DNA from: Paenibacillus sp. FSL H8-0332
GTDB lineage: Bacteria > Bacillota > Bacilli > Paenibacillales > Paenibacillaceae
Length of the DNA: 64,000 nt
Direction of reading: 5' to 3'
Assembly (NCBI RefSeq): GCF_037963835.1
Contig: NZ_CP150145.1
Span: 3,162,001-3,226,000 of the forward strand
Under the pieces are notes generated by a model. That model was not told where the DNA came from. It saw nothing but the letters and a program-made list of their open reading frames with translations, and searched no databases. Below, in pieces: positions 43,662-52,947 of this stretch. How positions within the stretch are numbered: the stretch's first letter is position 1; each line of letters opens with the position of its first letter. The translations under genes and the position numbers were made by a program.

Positions 43662-44342
43662 TTGAAGAAAAAGCTACTGCTTGTCGAAGACGAGCTGCGT
43701 ATCCGTGAGCTGGTGTCGGATTACTTCATACAGGACGGTTGGGAGGTGCGCGAAGCCGCTAATGGGCAGGACGCGCTCCTGTGGTTCGATTCACTTGGGC
43801 CGGATCTGTTGATTCTGGATATTATGATGCCCAAAATGGACGGATTTCAGGTATGCCAGGAGATCCGCAAGAAATCGGCGACCCCGATTATCCTGCTGAC
43901 CGCCAAATCCGCCGATGACGACAAAATACACGGCTTCGAGCTCGGCGCCGATGATTATGTGACCAAGCCCTTCAGTCCCAAAGTGCTGGTGGCCCGGGCT
44001 GCGGCCCTGATGAAACGGGTCGAAGGCGCACATCAGCCTGAATCCAGCGTGGTCAGATTCGGCTCGGCCATCTTCAATACTATGGCGCACCGTCTTGAAG
44101 TGGAAGGCGCCGATGTCGAGCTGACCCCGAAGGAATATGATCTCCTGTGGCTGCTGATCCGCAACAAGGGCCATGTGATCTCGCGGGACACCATCCTCAG
44201 CCGGGTCTGGGGAATTGAATTCGAGGGGGACTCCCGGGTCGTGGACAGCCACATCAAGAAACTGCGCAGCAAGCTGGGATATGAATCCCGCCACATCCGT
44301 ACGGTCATTGGAACCGGCTACAGATTCGAGGACGAAGAATGA
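43662..44342 (+). CDS. OmpR-family response regulator (226 aa)
   Basis: I favour TTG 43662, seven bases after CAGGGAG; ATG 43623 has no site. Receiver motifs: LLLVEDELRI, LLILDIMMPKMDG and YVTKPF. The C-terminal winged helix contains LTPKEYDLLWLLIRNKGHVI. It partners with the kinase gene that starts 4 bases before its stop. The target genes are unknown; the following PssA- and DedA-like genes are candidates by position. Confidence 0.85.
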   Translation: MKKKLLLVEDELRIRELVSDYFIQDGWEVREAANGQDALLWFDSLGPDLLILDIMMPKMDGFQVCQEIRKKSATPIILLTAKSADDDKIHGFELGADDYVTKPFSPKVLVARAAALMKRVEGAHQPESSVVRFGSAIFNTMAHRLEVEGADVELTPKEYDLLWLLIRNKGHVISRDTILSRVWGIEFEGDSRVVDSHIKKLRSKLGYESRHIRTVIGTGYRFEDEE

Positions 44343-46093
44343 AAAGATGGGGAATTACCTTCAAGCTGTTCGTGATGACCGTGATCTTCTTCGTCTGTTT
44401 CTACGGGATGGTAATCCTCAGCCAGTTCCTGCTGTTCGACCGCTTCTACCAGACGCAGAAGGAGACCCGTGTGGAGAAGCATCTTAAGAGCTTCGGGACA
44501 AGCTACACCAAAGAAGCCTGGGGCAGAACCCGGACTTCCCGCGAGCTGGTGCGGTTCATGCTGCGCAATAAGACACAATTGGTGATTCTGAAGCTGGATG
44601 GCCGGATGAAGTCCGAAGATCCGTTCCGCATGAAGCTGATTGACGAGAAAGGCCAGACGCAGGTGATCCCCATGTCCCTGTTCATGAATCAGTTCGGGGA
44701 TATGCTCCGTACGGCCCACTTGCAAGAAAATGATCAGGTTACTATCCAGGGTGAGCTTGTCACTGGCGAGAATGACCTCAGCAATCAGTTCTTCCCGCTC
44801 ACGATTACCAAACAGGGGTTACCTCCAGTAGGCGAAGAGGCGGAGCAGGGCAACACAAGCATTACCGGAACCATCACAGAGCTGGTCCTGCCGGATCTGA
44901 AAATATGGAATCCGCGCCAGGGCATCCTTTTCGAGGCCATCGAGGACTGGTTCCCGTTAAATACGGGGCAGCTGGAGAGCCTGGGTAAGCTGAATTTGGT
45001 CAAGGAAGAGTGGACGGCGCCCTGGAGCGGTATCCGCAACTCCGTGATGATTCTGCCCGTTAAGCAGGCAAGCGGGGAGATTGAGCTGTTGTTCTCGGTC
45101 ACCTCATTGCAGGACGTTAAGGATTCCAATGAAGCGCTGCGCTGGTTCTTTTTATACCTGGGGCTTGGCGGGTTCGTGCTGATTCTGGTCCTGTCGCTGT
45201 TCTATTCCAAGATGGTGACCCGGCCCTTAATCAAGCTCAATAATACAGCCAAACGGATGGTTGCGCTGGATTTCACCGGCCATGCCTCCATCCGCCAGAA
45301 GGATGAGCTGGGCAACCTGTCCAGAAGTATGTTCACCTTGTCCCAAAGTCTGGATACTGCACTGGGCGAGCTTCGGGACACGAATCAGCAGCTGGTGGAG
45401 GAGATGGAGCAGAAGAAGAAGCTGGAGCAGATGCAGCAGGACTTTTTTGCCAGTGCCTCCCATGAGCTGAAGACGCCGCTTAGTATTATCAAGGGCTTCG
45501 CCGAAGGGCTGGAGGACGGGGTGAGCGCCGGCAAGCAGGATCATTACATCAAGGTCATTATCGAAGAGGCCGACAAGATGGAGTTCCTGGTAAAAGATAT
45601 GCTGGACCTGGCCCGGCTGGAGTCCGGCACGATCAAGCTGCGCAAAAGCTCCTTCATGCTGAGCGAAATGACGGAGAAGGTTACGGGCAAACTGGTGCAT
45701 TCCCTCCAGAATAAGCAGTTGGATGTGGTCATTATTCCGGCGAATGAATTGCCTGTATATGCGGATGCTACATGGATTGAACAGGTGCTCAGCAATCTGC
45801 TGACCAACGCAATCCGTCATGCGGAAGAGGGCAGTACCATAACCGTTAGGCTGGAGAGTCAGCCCAAGAAGCTTTTGTTCACCATACACAACAAAGGGGA
45901 GCGAATCCCCGAGGATCAGCTGGCGCATATCTGGGAGCGGTTCTACCGGATCGAGGCTTCACGCAGCCGTCTGACGGGCGGGACCGGACTCGGATTATCC
46001 ATTGCGAAGCAGATTTTAGATATGCATGGCTGCCGGTATGCAGTGATGAACACCTCGGACGGCGTCTGTTTTAGTATAACCTTTGGAGGCTGA
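44339..46093 (+). CDS. Sensor histidine kinase (584 aa)
   Basis: Two membrane helices (about residues 8-30 and 265-285) flank an extracellular domain of some 230 residues. A HAMP linker (RPLIKLNNTAKRMVALDF), coiled coil, HisKA with ASHELKTPLSIIKGF and an ATPase domain (NLLTNAIRHA, GGTGLGLSIAKQ) complete it. The start overlaps the regulator. The sensory domain is not one I can name. Confidence 0.88.
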   Translation: MKRWGITFKLFVMTVIFFVCFYGMVILSQFLLFDRFYQTQKETRVEKHLKSFGTSYTKEAWGRTRTSRELVRFMLRNKTQLVILKLDGRMKSEDPFRMKLIDEKGQTQVIPMSLFMNQFGDMLRTAHLQENDQVTIQGELVTGENDLSNQFFPLTITKQGLPPVGEEAEQGNTSITGTITELVLPDLKIWNPRQGILFEAIEDWFPLNTGQLESLGKLNLVKEEWTAPWSGIRNSVMILPVKQASGEIELLFSVTSLQDVKDSNEALRWFFLYLGLGGFVLILVLSLFYSKMVTRPLIKLNNTAKRMVALDFTGHASIRQKDELGNLSRSMFTLSQSLDTALGELRDTNQQLVEEMEQKKKLEQMQQDFFASASHELKTPLSIIKGFAEGLEDGVSAGKQDHYIKVIIEEADKMEFLVKDMLDLARLESGTIKLRKSSFMLSEMTEKVTGKLVHSLQNKQLDVVIIPANELPVYADATWIEQVLSNLLTNAIRHAEEGSTITVRLESQPKKLLFTIHNKGERIPEDQLAHIWERFYRIEASRSRLTGGTGLGLSIAKQILDMHGCRYAVMNTSDGVCFSITFGG

Positions 46094-46133
46094 GCCGCCC
46101 TATTACTAACTTGTCAGGAAAGGAGTGAACAGC

Positions 46134-46658
46134 ATGAAATGGAGCTGGCTGCCTTCAATGTGCACACTGGGAAACCTGGGCTTCGGATCAGTTTCCCTGC
46201 TATTCACGATTCAGGAACGTTATGATCTTGCTTTATTAATGATACTGCTGGCTGCGATATGCGATGTTATGGACGGACTGCTCGCCCGGATGCTGCATTG
46301 CACCAGTGATTTCGGCAAACAATTGGACTCTTTGGCGGATATTATTTCTTTTGGCATCGCTCCCGTCTTTCTTATTCTGTTATACCGGCTGGAGAACGTG
46401 CAGTGGGTCGGGCCTGTGGCTGCGGTCGCATTCCTGATCTGCGGGGCGTTGCGGCTGGCCAGATTCAATATCTCGGCTCCTTCCAAGGGTTTCGTGGGCA
46501 TGCCGATTACGGCAGCCGGATTGCTTCTGTCGATGACCACACTTATAGGTGAACGGCTGAAGCCGGAAATGCTCATTTTAATTATGGGACTGTTGTCTAT
46601 ACTGATGATAAGCAGGGTCCCGTTCCCTTCGTTCAAAAAATTCGTTAACAGGAAGTGA
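46134..46658 (+). CDS. CDP-alcohol phosphatidyltransferase (PssA-like)
   Basis: ATG 46134 has AAAGGAG 8 bases upstream. The catalytic motif is clear: DGLLARMLHCTSDFGKQL-DSLAD, the DG-x2-AR-x8-G-x3-D-x3-D pattern. The 174-residue protein has about five or six helices, as in Bacillus CDP-diacylglycerol-serine O-phosphatidyltransferases. It would make a phospholipid head group at the membrane. It lies 40 bases behind the kinase gene and may share its transcript. Confidence 0.85.
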   Translation: MKWSWLPSMCTLGNLGFGSVSLLFTIQERYDLALLMILLAAICDVMDGLLARMLHCTSDFGKQLDSLADIISFGIAPVFLILLYRLENVQWVGPVAAVAFLICGALRLARFNISAPSKGFVGMPITAAGLLLSMTTLIGERLKPEMLILIMGLLSILMISRVPFPSFKKFVNRK

Positions 46659-46664
46659 TTGTTC

Positions 46665-47159
46665 ATGCCATGGGTCATCGAGATGATCTCACAATACGGT
46701 TATATAGCTATATTCGCGCTGCTGGCGCTGGGGCTTGTCGGACTTCCCGTTCCCGATGAGCTGCTGACGCTGTTCGTTGGCTATCTCTCCTCTACCATGG
46801 TATTGGATTTCTCGCTTTCGGTTCTGGTCTGTTTCATAGGTTCGATTACAGGCATGCTGATCAGCTACACCATCGGTCTCAGAGTGGGGCAGCCTGTCGT
46901 GGACCGGTACGGGAAATGGGTAGGCCTGACGCCTAAACGGTTCGCCTATGTCAAACGCTGGTTTTTCCGGTTCGGCAACTGGACGATATTCATCGCTTAT
47001 TTCGTTCCGGGCATCCGGCATGTGACCAGCTACATCTCTGGCATTAGTGCCATGTCTTTCCGAAAATACTTAATGGTCACTCTTGCTGGTGCCTTTATCT
47101 GGTCACTCCTGTTTGTCTCGATCGGTTATCTGATCGGTTCGAGGCTAAGCTTCGCTTAA
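46665..47159 (+). CDS. DedA-family membrane protein (164 aa)
   Basis: ATG 46665 after AGGAAG. It shows the DedA/SNARE-associated pattern: GLVGLPVPDELLTLFVGYLS, GITGM-like segments and the conserved FxPGIRHVTSYISGIS. Proteins of this family move phospholipids (phosphatidylethanolamine, undecaprenyl phosphate) across the membrane. It sits behind a PssA-like enzyme, which fits a lipid role. Confidence 0.88.
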   Translation: MPWVIEMISQYGYIAIFALLALGLVGLPVPDELLTLFVGYLSSTMVLDFSLSVLVCFIGSITGMLISYTIGLRVGQPVVDRYGKWVGLTPKRFAYVKRWFFRFGNWTIFIAYFVPGIRHVTSYISGISAMSFRKYLMVTLAGAFIWSLLFVSIGYLIGSRLSFA

Positions 47160-47284
47160 GTTAAGTAATATTCTTTTATAATCAAACAGGATCTTACAGT
47201 GGCTATTCGTTCTGTTATATACTGCAAGTAGTATTTATGGCTATGAAGCTAGGAATTATAGCGATACGAGGAGGTATGACTGTA

Positions 47285-50200
47285 ATGCCAGAGTTACAAG
47301 ATATAGTAATTGAAGAATACGTGCCGGCTAGGCACGCCGCTTCCATTGCCGAGATGTGGAACAGAAGCGCAGAGAGCTGGGGCGGAGAAGGAACGTACCG
47401 GACAGAGGAAAGCGTGCTGCGGGAACATGAGAACAGCCCGATGCTCAAGTTATTCCTGGCGGTAAGCGGCTCAGAGGTCATCGGATATTGCAGCTTCTCC
47501 CACTATAAAGAGGATACCGGAGCGCTCTATATTGCTCTGCTCAACGTGAGACCGGATTACCATGGACGCAAGGTGGGCAAGCGGCTGGTAAGGCGTTCGA
47601 TCGAAGAGACAATTAAGCTGGGCTGGCCGCGGCTGGATCTCTATACTTGGCCCGGTAATGTCAAGGCGGTGCCTACGTATAAGAAAAGCGGGTTCTTCTG
47701 GGAGAACCGGGATGATACGACTCACCTGATGAACTTCATTCCCTCGGTGCTTCAGACCGGAGCGGTGAAGGCTTATTTCGAGAAGATAGACTGGTATAAT
47801 GACAGCATCCGCGAGATCAAGGTGGAGCCTGACGGTCATGGGGAAAACGGCTTTGACTATTTTACATATGAATGGCTGAAGGATGGCCTCTCGCTGAAAA
47901 TGGAATATGAGCGGACCGGCCGTGGCTTGCGCCTGATTGAGACGGAGGATTACCGGATACAGGTAACGATTCCTGAACAGCATGAGCTGCCGTTTGGAGC
48001 GGAATACCCTGTCGTTTATGAAGCTGTTAACAAAAGCGGAAAGCCTCTGTCGCTCGAGATTAGCGGTAAAAGCAATGCGCAAATCCGCTTGGAGCTGGAC
48101 GCCGCTCAGGATATTGAATCCGAAGCGCGGATCGAAGGCCGCTTCTTCATCCATCCGGTGGTGGAGGAGCAGGATCTCTATCAGACCCACCCTGTGGTCG
48201 AGGCAGAACTGCTCATTAACGGCCTGCCTGCCGTATTCAAGCTGGGCATTAAGCCGAAGTTCCCGGTCAAAGTGAAGCTCCAGGTACCGGACAGAACGCT
48301 TTTCGCGGGTGAAGAGGTGGAGCTGGATGTAACGGTGGAGAATGAGTACAGCACAGACACCGTGTTCAGCTTTGAGCTGCCGGAGGACGAGATTCTGTCG
48401 TTCAGTCAAAAGCGTTACACCGTAGAGGTTCCGGCGAAGAGCCGGCGAACCGTTACCGCAGCGGCCCGGCTGCTCGGGTACGGGATTTGGCACCATACGG
48501 TGAGCATCCGCAGTGCAGAAGAAGGAGCCGATTCGGCTATACTGGAACAGGAGCTGAGCCTGGTCTTCACCGGAGCAGAGACGGCCTTTGGCGGCCCGAC
48601 CGACAAGGACTGGATCATCAGCAATGGCCGTTATTCGGCCGTTCTGAACAAAACGAACCATTGGCTTACTTTTTTCCAGAACCGTAAATACCTGATGAAC
48701 CTGCCTTATCCGAAGCTTGGCCTTCCTTATACGAATGAATTCAACAAATTCTCGGCGCTGGATGTGAAGATCTCGAGGGAACAAGAGGCTATCGTGCTTG
48801 AGGCTACTTATGAGGTCGGCATCCGGGAAGGCTTGCTGCTGACAATGGTTGTGAAGCTGTTCAGCAATGGTATAGTCTCCCGTTATTTCAGAATCGACAA
48901 CCCGCAGGCTACCGTTCAGGAGGAAGAACTGTTCCTGAGGGACGGCTTCCGCTTCAACCTGCATGGAGGCGTCATCCCTTACCGAGGCAAATATATAGAT
49001 CTGAGCGCAGGGGCTGAAGCCTCCGGCATGGATTACTGGGAAGCGCAGGAATTCACGGAGAACTGGATGTTCGCTGCGGATGAAGGCTTCTCCAGAGGGA
49101 TTAGCTGGCCGTCAGAGCTTAAGCTGATTCAGGACTCGTGGATGCATGCCGTAGAGCATTCCCTGGGGCGGATTCCCGCCGGCGGGCGTAAGGAGACGCC
49201 GCCGCTGCGGATCGCGCTGGGAACCTGGGACCATTGGCAGGATTTCCGTGCCTATGCGCTGCAAAGCGGTAACAGCAATGCTGAGGAACTGACCACTACA
49301 GAGCAGCTGGAGCTCAGTCTGAATAACGGAAATCCGTTCATAAGCGGAGAGGCTAAGCTTCTCCTTCAGGAGCAGAAGAAGAGCTATCTGGCGGGTGAGA
49401 TTCGGATCTCTTCCGAAGCAGGTAGCACGGAAGAATCCCGGATCACGGTACAAGAGGAAGAGAAGCTCAGAGAAGCGGCTCTGCCGCTGACAGTACCGGC
49501 AGGCGCTGCCCCGGATGTACTGACCCTGCATCTGGATATGGACAGTTATGTGCAGGATCACTCCTTCCTGGTCTTGCCTGTCGCGGATGAACGTGTCCGG
49601 CAGGAGAGACTCACAGCAGAAGGGGCACAGGTACTGGCTGTGGACAACGGCATTCTGCGGATACAGGCCAGCCCTGACTTCGCGCCGGGATTGTTCTCGC
49701 TTGCCCATCAGGGCGAGGAATGGCTTGAATCTTCTTTTCCGCAGCCGATTGCAAAGTCCTGGTGGAATCCATGGGTAGGCGGAATCGTAACCAGTGTGGG
49801 CGACATTGCCTTGCGCAGCTTCATGGAGGAGCCGTTAACGGCTGATTTCGCCGAATTGACCGATAACAAGGGGAACCGCTGGTCAGGGATACGGATGAGC
49901 GTAACCATTCAGAAGAATGATAAATACAAAGGACTCGTACTGCATCAGTATTTCATGCTGCTGCCGGGCGTTCCGGTGCTTGTCTCTACGGTACATGTGG
50001 AGCAGAATACAGGCGGTCCGCTATGCCCGTTGAAGCTTGAGACCTCAACCTTCTATACTGCCGCTTCCGACATGAAGGATGGCAGAGCGTACCTTAAGAA
50101 CAGCAGGGGTCAAGAGCTTACCTACAAGTCAGGCCGCGGACAGGCAGAGGATGCCAGCCATAACGGGATTCTGCAAGTCGGTTCCATGGAACGCGAGCAG

Positions 50201-50404
50201 CGTCTATCATTAGTTACATCATTTAAGCATCCTTCACCTTCTCTGATGGTCAATTCCGTCGCGTTGACGTCTTATGCGGAGGAGTACCTGCATCTACAGG
50301 ATGGCAAGGAGCAGTTCAGCAAGCCGCAATTCTATCTGATCTCGGATCTCCAGGTACCTGAGCAGGCCTATGGCGATCTGCTGTCGATCCGGTTCAAGAA
50401 GTGA
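47285..50404 (+). CDS. GNAT acetyltransferase fused to a large beta-rich region (1039 aa)
   Basis: ATG 47285 has GAGGAGG 10 bases upstream; ATG 47276 is too close to it. Residues 1-150 are a GNAT domain with acetyl-CoA motif NVRPDYHGRKVGKRLVRR. The remaining 890 residues have no domain I can name with confidence: an Ig/CARDB-like beta segment (about 345-430, PDRTLFAGEEVELDVTVENE), then a large region recalling galactose-mutarotase-like or hydrolase-accessory folds (NGRYSAVLNKTNHWLTFFQN, RIALGTWDHWQDFRAYA). No signal peptide, so it is cytoplasmic. It is followed after 20 bases by an amidohydrolase. The fusion is unusual and function is unknown. Confidence 0.7.
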   Translation: MPELQDIVIEEYVPARHAASIAEMWNRSAESWGGEGTYRTEESVLREHENSPMLKLFLAVSGSEVIGYCSFSHYKEDTGALYIALLNVRPDYHGRKVGKRLVRRSIEETIKLGWPRLDLYTWPGNVKAVPTYKKSGFFWENRDDTTHLMNFIPSVLQTGAVKAYFEKIDWYNDSIREIKVEPDGHGENGFDYFTYEWLKDGLSLKMEYERTGRGLRLIETEDYRIQVTIPEQHELPFGAEYPVVYEAVNKSGKPLSLEISGKSNAQIRLELDAAQDIESEARIEGRFFIHPVVEEQDLYQTHPVVEAELLINGLPAVFKLGIKPKFPVKVKLQVPDRTLFAGEEVELDVTVENEYSTDTVFSFELPEDEILSFSQKRYTVEVPAKSRRTVTAAARLLGYGIWHHTVSIRSAEEGADSAILEQELSLVFTGAETAFGGPTDKDWIISNGRYSAVLNKTNHWLTFFQNRKYLMNLPYPKLGLPYTNEFNKFSALDVKISREQEAIVLEATYEVGIREGLLLTMVVKLFSNGIVSRYFRIDNPQATVQEEELFLRDGFRFNLHGGVIPYRGKYIDLSAGAEASGMDYWEAQEFTENWMFAADEGFSRGISWPSELKLIQDSWMHAVEHSLGRIPAGGRKETPPLRIALGTWDHWQDFRAYALQSGNSNAEELTTTEQLELSLNNGNPFISGEAKLLLQEQKKSYLAGEIRISSEAGSTEESRITVQEEEKLREAALPLTVPAGAAPDVLTLHLDMDSYVQDHSFLVLPVADERVRQERLTAEGAQVLAVDNGILRIQASPDFAPGLFSLAHQGEEWLESSFPQPIAKSWWNPWVGGIVTSVGDIALRSFMEEPLTADFAELTDNKGNRWSGIRMSVTIQKNDKYKGLVLHQYFMLLPGVPVLVSTVHVEQNTGGPLCPLKLETSTFYTAASDMKDGRAYLKNSRGQELTYKSGRGQAEDASHNGILQVGSMEREQRLSLVTSFKHPSPSLMVNSVALTSYAEEYLHLQDGKEQFSKPQFYLISDLQVPEQAYGDLLSIRFKK

Positions 50405-50424
50405 GCCAGAGAAAGGAAGCTTCT

Positions 50425-51297
50425 ATGAAAATCATTGACGCACATGTGCATTATTCCAATATTGCAGCCTTCCACGAAACGGCGCAGACCTTGGCGCATA
50501 TCGATTATACCGGCGAGGGACTCCTGGAGGAGTTCCGCCGCAGCGGTGTCATTGCCGGAGTTGGCATGGGAGTGACCGAGACGGTTGCCGGAGCTTTTCC
50601 CGATTCCGCTGCCCTCAATCCTATGCTGCTTGACCTGAGCGAGACACTGCCGGACAATCTGTTCACCTGCGTGGGCATTAACCCGCTCACCCTTCATCTG
50701 GAGGGGCAGCTCGAAGCACTGGAGCAATCGCTGCAGCGCTCCGATGTCGTTGGCATCAAGCTGTACGCCGGGTATTACCACTTCAATGTGGGGGATGAGA
50801 TCTATGATCCGGTCTACAAGCTGGCTGCGGCCTACGGTCTGCCGGTAGTCATTCATGGCGGACTGACTTACGCGGACCAGGGATTGTTGAAGTATTCCCA
50901 CCCGCTGTCCATGGAGGAGACCTTCCTGAAGCACCGGGAGATTACCTTCATGCTATGCCACCTGGGCGATCCTTGGGTTATGGACACCGCAGCTCTGCTG
51001 GAAAAGAATCCTAACCTCTACACGGATTTGTCCGGCTGGATTGTCGGCGATCAGGCCAAGGTGGACCGGCTGCTGACCGAGCAGACCTATACCGATCATT
51101 TCCGCCGGGCGCTGGTGTTCGCCGAGAAATACGACCGGCTGGTCTTCGGCACCGACTGGCCGCTGGTCCCGCTGGACGCTTATATTACCTTCGTGAAGCA
51201 CCTGGTGCCAGAAGCCTATCATGAGGATGTCTTTTATAACAACGCACTCCGCGTGTTCCCTAAGCTTGCGGAGCGGATCAGAGAACTGAATCTGTAA
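50425..51297 (+). CDS. Amidohydrolase (TIM-barrel metal hydrolase, 290 aa)
   Basis: ATG 50425 with AAAGGA upstream. Metal ligands of the amidohydrolase_2 type: IIDAHVHYSN near the start, GIKLYAGYYHF, PVVIHGG, FMLCHLGDP and GTDWPLVP. The family includes decarboxylases and lactone or amide hydrolases. It is co-transcribed with the GNAT-fusion gene and ends at a strong terminator. Confidence 0.8.
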   Translation: MKIIDAHVHYSNIAAFHETAQTLAHIDYTGEGLLEEFRRSGVIAGVGMGVTETVAGAFPDSAALNPMLLDLSETLPDNLFTCVGINPLTLHLEGQLEALEQSLQRSDVVGIKLYAGYYHFNVGDEIYDPVYKLAAAYGLPVVIHGGLTYADQGLLKYSHPLSMEETFLKHREITFMLCHLGDPWVMDTAALLEKNPNLYTDLSGWIVGDQAKVDRLLTEQTYTDHFRRALVFAEKYDRLVFGTDWPLVPLDAYITFVKHLVPEAYHEDVFYNNALRVFPKLAERIRELNL

Positions 51298-51311
51298 GGT
51301 TTGTGTGCTTC

Positions 51312-51339
51312 CCCCCGGAATGGTGTTCCGGGGGTTTTT
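51312..51339 (+). terminator. Rho-independent terminator
   Basis: A perfect 9-bp stem CCCCCGGAA/TTCCGGGGG with loop TGGTG and T5. Confidence 0.92.
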
Positions 51340-51446
51340 GCATTATTGCGCTGGGAAGCGGGGCGGGCTACTTCTTCTAAGGAACGACCTGTGGTAAGCT
51401 GTGGTAAGCTGAGATTTGTACAGCATCAGCTTTAACACTGTAAGTG

Positions 51447-51629
51447 ATTGTATTTCCTGCAATAGAAAATGCATAGCAGACCGTAAAATGAGATTCTACT
51501 GTATTTCATACAGTGGAATGTTGTGTTTTGGGTGAAAAATGGCCTTTTTTCAATATTCAATTGTACGGAATACAATAGATGCTATTTCGAAGCCTTTTTT
51601 ACAGCAATCTATTGTACAAAATGCAGTTA
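51447..51629. repeat. Intergenic repeat array 2, four palindromic units
   Basis: The YTGTA cores are at 51448, 51499, 51561 and 51612 (steps 51, 62, 51). Each forms a small hairpin, for example ATTGTA-CGGAA-TACAAT at 51560 and TTCTACTGTAT-TTC-ATACAGTGGAA at 51494. It is the same family as array 1 in the opposite orientation and lies upstream of the FAD oxidoreductase. Confidence 0.65.
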
Positions 51630-51679
51630 CTATCGTTCAAGTGCCTACAGCATCCGACTGCCACAGAAAGGGCGTACAG

Positions 51680-52807
51680 ATGAAGAAAGTTATTGTGATC
51701 GGAGCAGGTATTCTCGGGGCATCGGCAGCTTACCAGTTAGCAGTGATGGGCGCGGAGGTGCAGATTATAGACCGTCAAGACCCTGGACAAGCTACGGATG
51801 CAGCGGCAGGCATTATCTGTCCCTGGCTGTCGCAGCGGCGCAATCAGGCCTGGTACCGGCTGGCGAAGGCGGGGGCACGGTTCTATCCCGAGTTGATTAA
51901 CCAGCTTAAGGAAGGGGGCGAAGCGCATACCGGTTATGCCAGGGTTGGGGCGCTTAGTATACATACGGATGAAAGCAAGCTCGACAAAATAGAACAGCGG
52001 GCACGGATGCGGCTGGCAGATGCCCCGGAGATAGGAGTCATCACGCGGCTTAGCGCACAGCAGACCCGTGAACGGTTCCCGCTGCTGGCAGAAGGATACG
52101 CCTCGGTTCATATCAGCGGTGCTGCCAGAGTGGATGGCCGCGCCTTGCGGGACGCTCTGCTTCATTCTGCACAGCAGCAGGGCGCGGTCATGGTTACCGG
52201 TGACGCTGAGCTTGCCTTTGAACCGGGCCGGGTAACAGGAGTCCACGCAGGGGGACACTATTATCCGGCGGATGAAGTGATTATCTGTGCAGGCGCATGG
52301 GCGAACCCGGTGCTCCGGCCGCTTGGTATTGACTTCAAGGTGAGCTATCAAAAGGGGCAGATCATGCATTTGCAGGTATCTGACCACAAGGATACGGAAG
52401 TCTGGCCGGTGGTGATCCCGCCAAGCGATCAATACCTGCTCGCTTTTGCCGGGCAGCAGATTGTGATCGGAGCTACTCATGAGAATGACGTAGAAGGATA
52501 TAATACCAGAGTGACCGCCGGCGGTATGCAGGAGATTCTGGCTAAGGGACTGGAAGTAGCGCCTGGACTGGCGGACGGTACCTATAGTGAAGTGAGGGTC
52601 GGCTTCCGTCCGTTCACTCCGGGATTTCTGCCGGTCATAGGGGCTGTCCCCGGGTGGAGCGGAGTCCTTGCGGCCAATGGTCTGGGAGCTTCAGGACTTA
52701 CGATGGGGCCGTATATCGGTTATCAGCTGGCGAAGCTGGCACTCGGCAGAGAGCCTGATCTGGAGCTGGACGATTATAGCCTTCTGAGAGCCATAACGGG
52801 CGGATGA
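51680..52807 (+). CDS. FAD-dependent amine/amino-acid oxidoreductase (DAO family)
   Basis: ATG 51680 follows AAAGGG; the frame extends upstream through array 2, which is not coding. FAD-binding motif VIVIGAGILGASAAYQL with IIDRQ, and the C-terminal GFRPFTPGFLPVIGAVPG and ANGLGASGLTMGPYIGYQLA typical of glycine/sarcosine/D-amino-acid oxidases. It oxidises an amine to an imine. Its position before a peptide importer suggests the substrate is taken up by that system. 375 residues is the normal size. Confidence 0.82.
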   Translation: MKKVIVIGAGILGASAAYQLAVMGAEVQIIDRQDPGQATDAAAGIICPWLSQRRNQAWYRLAKAGARFYPELINQLKEGGEAHTGYARVGALSIHTDESKLDKIEQRARMRLADAPEIGVITRLSAQQTRERFPLLAEGYASVHISGAARVDGRALRDALLHSAQQQGAVMVTGDAELAFEPGRVTGVHAGGHYYPADEVIICAGAWANPVLRPLGIDFKVSYQKGQIMHLQVSDHKDTEVWPVVIPPSDQYLLAFAGQQIVIGATHENDVEGYNTRVTAGGMQEILAKGLEVAPGLADGTYSEVRVGFRPFTPGFLPVIGAVPGWSGVLAANGLGASGLTMGPYIGYQLAKLALGREPDLELDDYSLLRAITGG

Positions 52808-52871
52808 TAACGAATACATTTCCTTCATTGGAACATTATGATTCAATTCGGATTGCCGGATGAATTTTTGT

Positions 52872-52900
52872 TTGACAGAAGTGAAGGTCTGATCCATAAT
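52872..52900 (+). promoter_or_regulatory. Sigma-A promoter of the peptide-uptake operon
   Basis: TTGACA (52872-52877), 17-bp spacer, CATAAT (52895-52900). Leader to the start codon is about 40 bases. Confidence 0.75.
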
Positions 52901-52947
52901 ACAATCCATACTAAACATATATGATTTATAGGAAGGGTGGATCACAC

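Noticed and set aside
47471..48964. 497-codon minus-strand frame
   Set aside because: Antisense to the GNAT-fusion gene, which has a binding site and recognisable domain; composition is that of a shadow frame.
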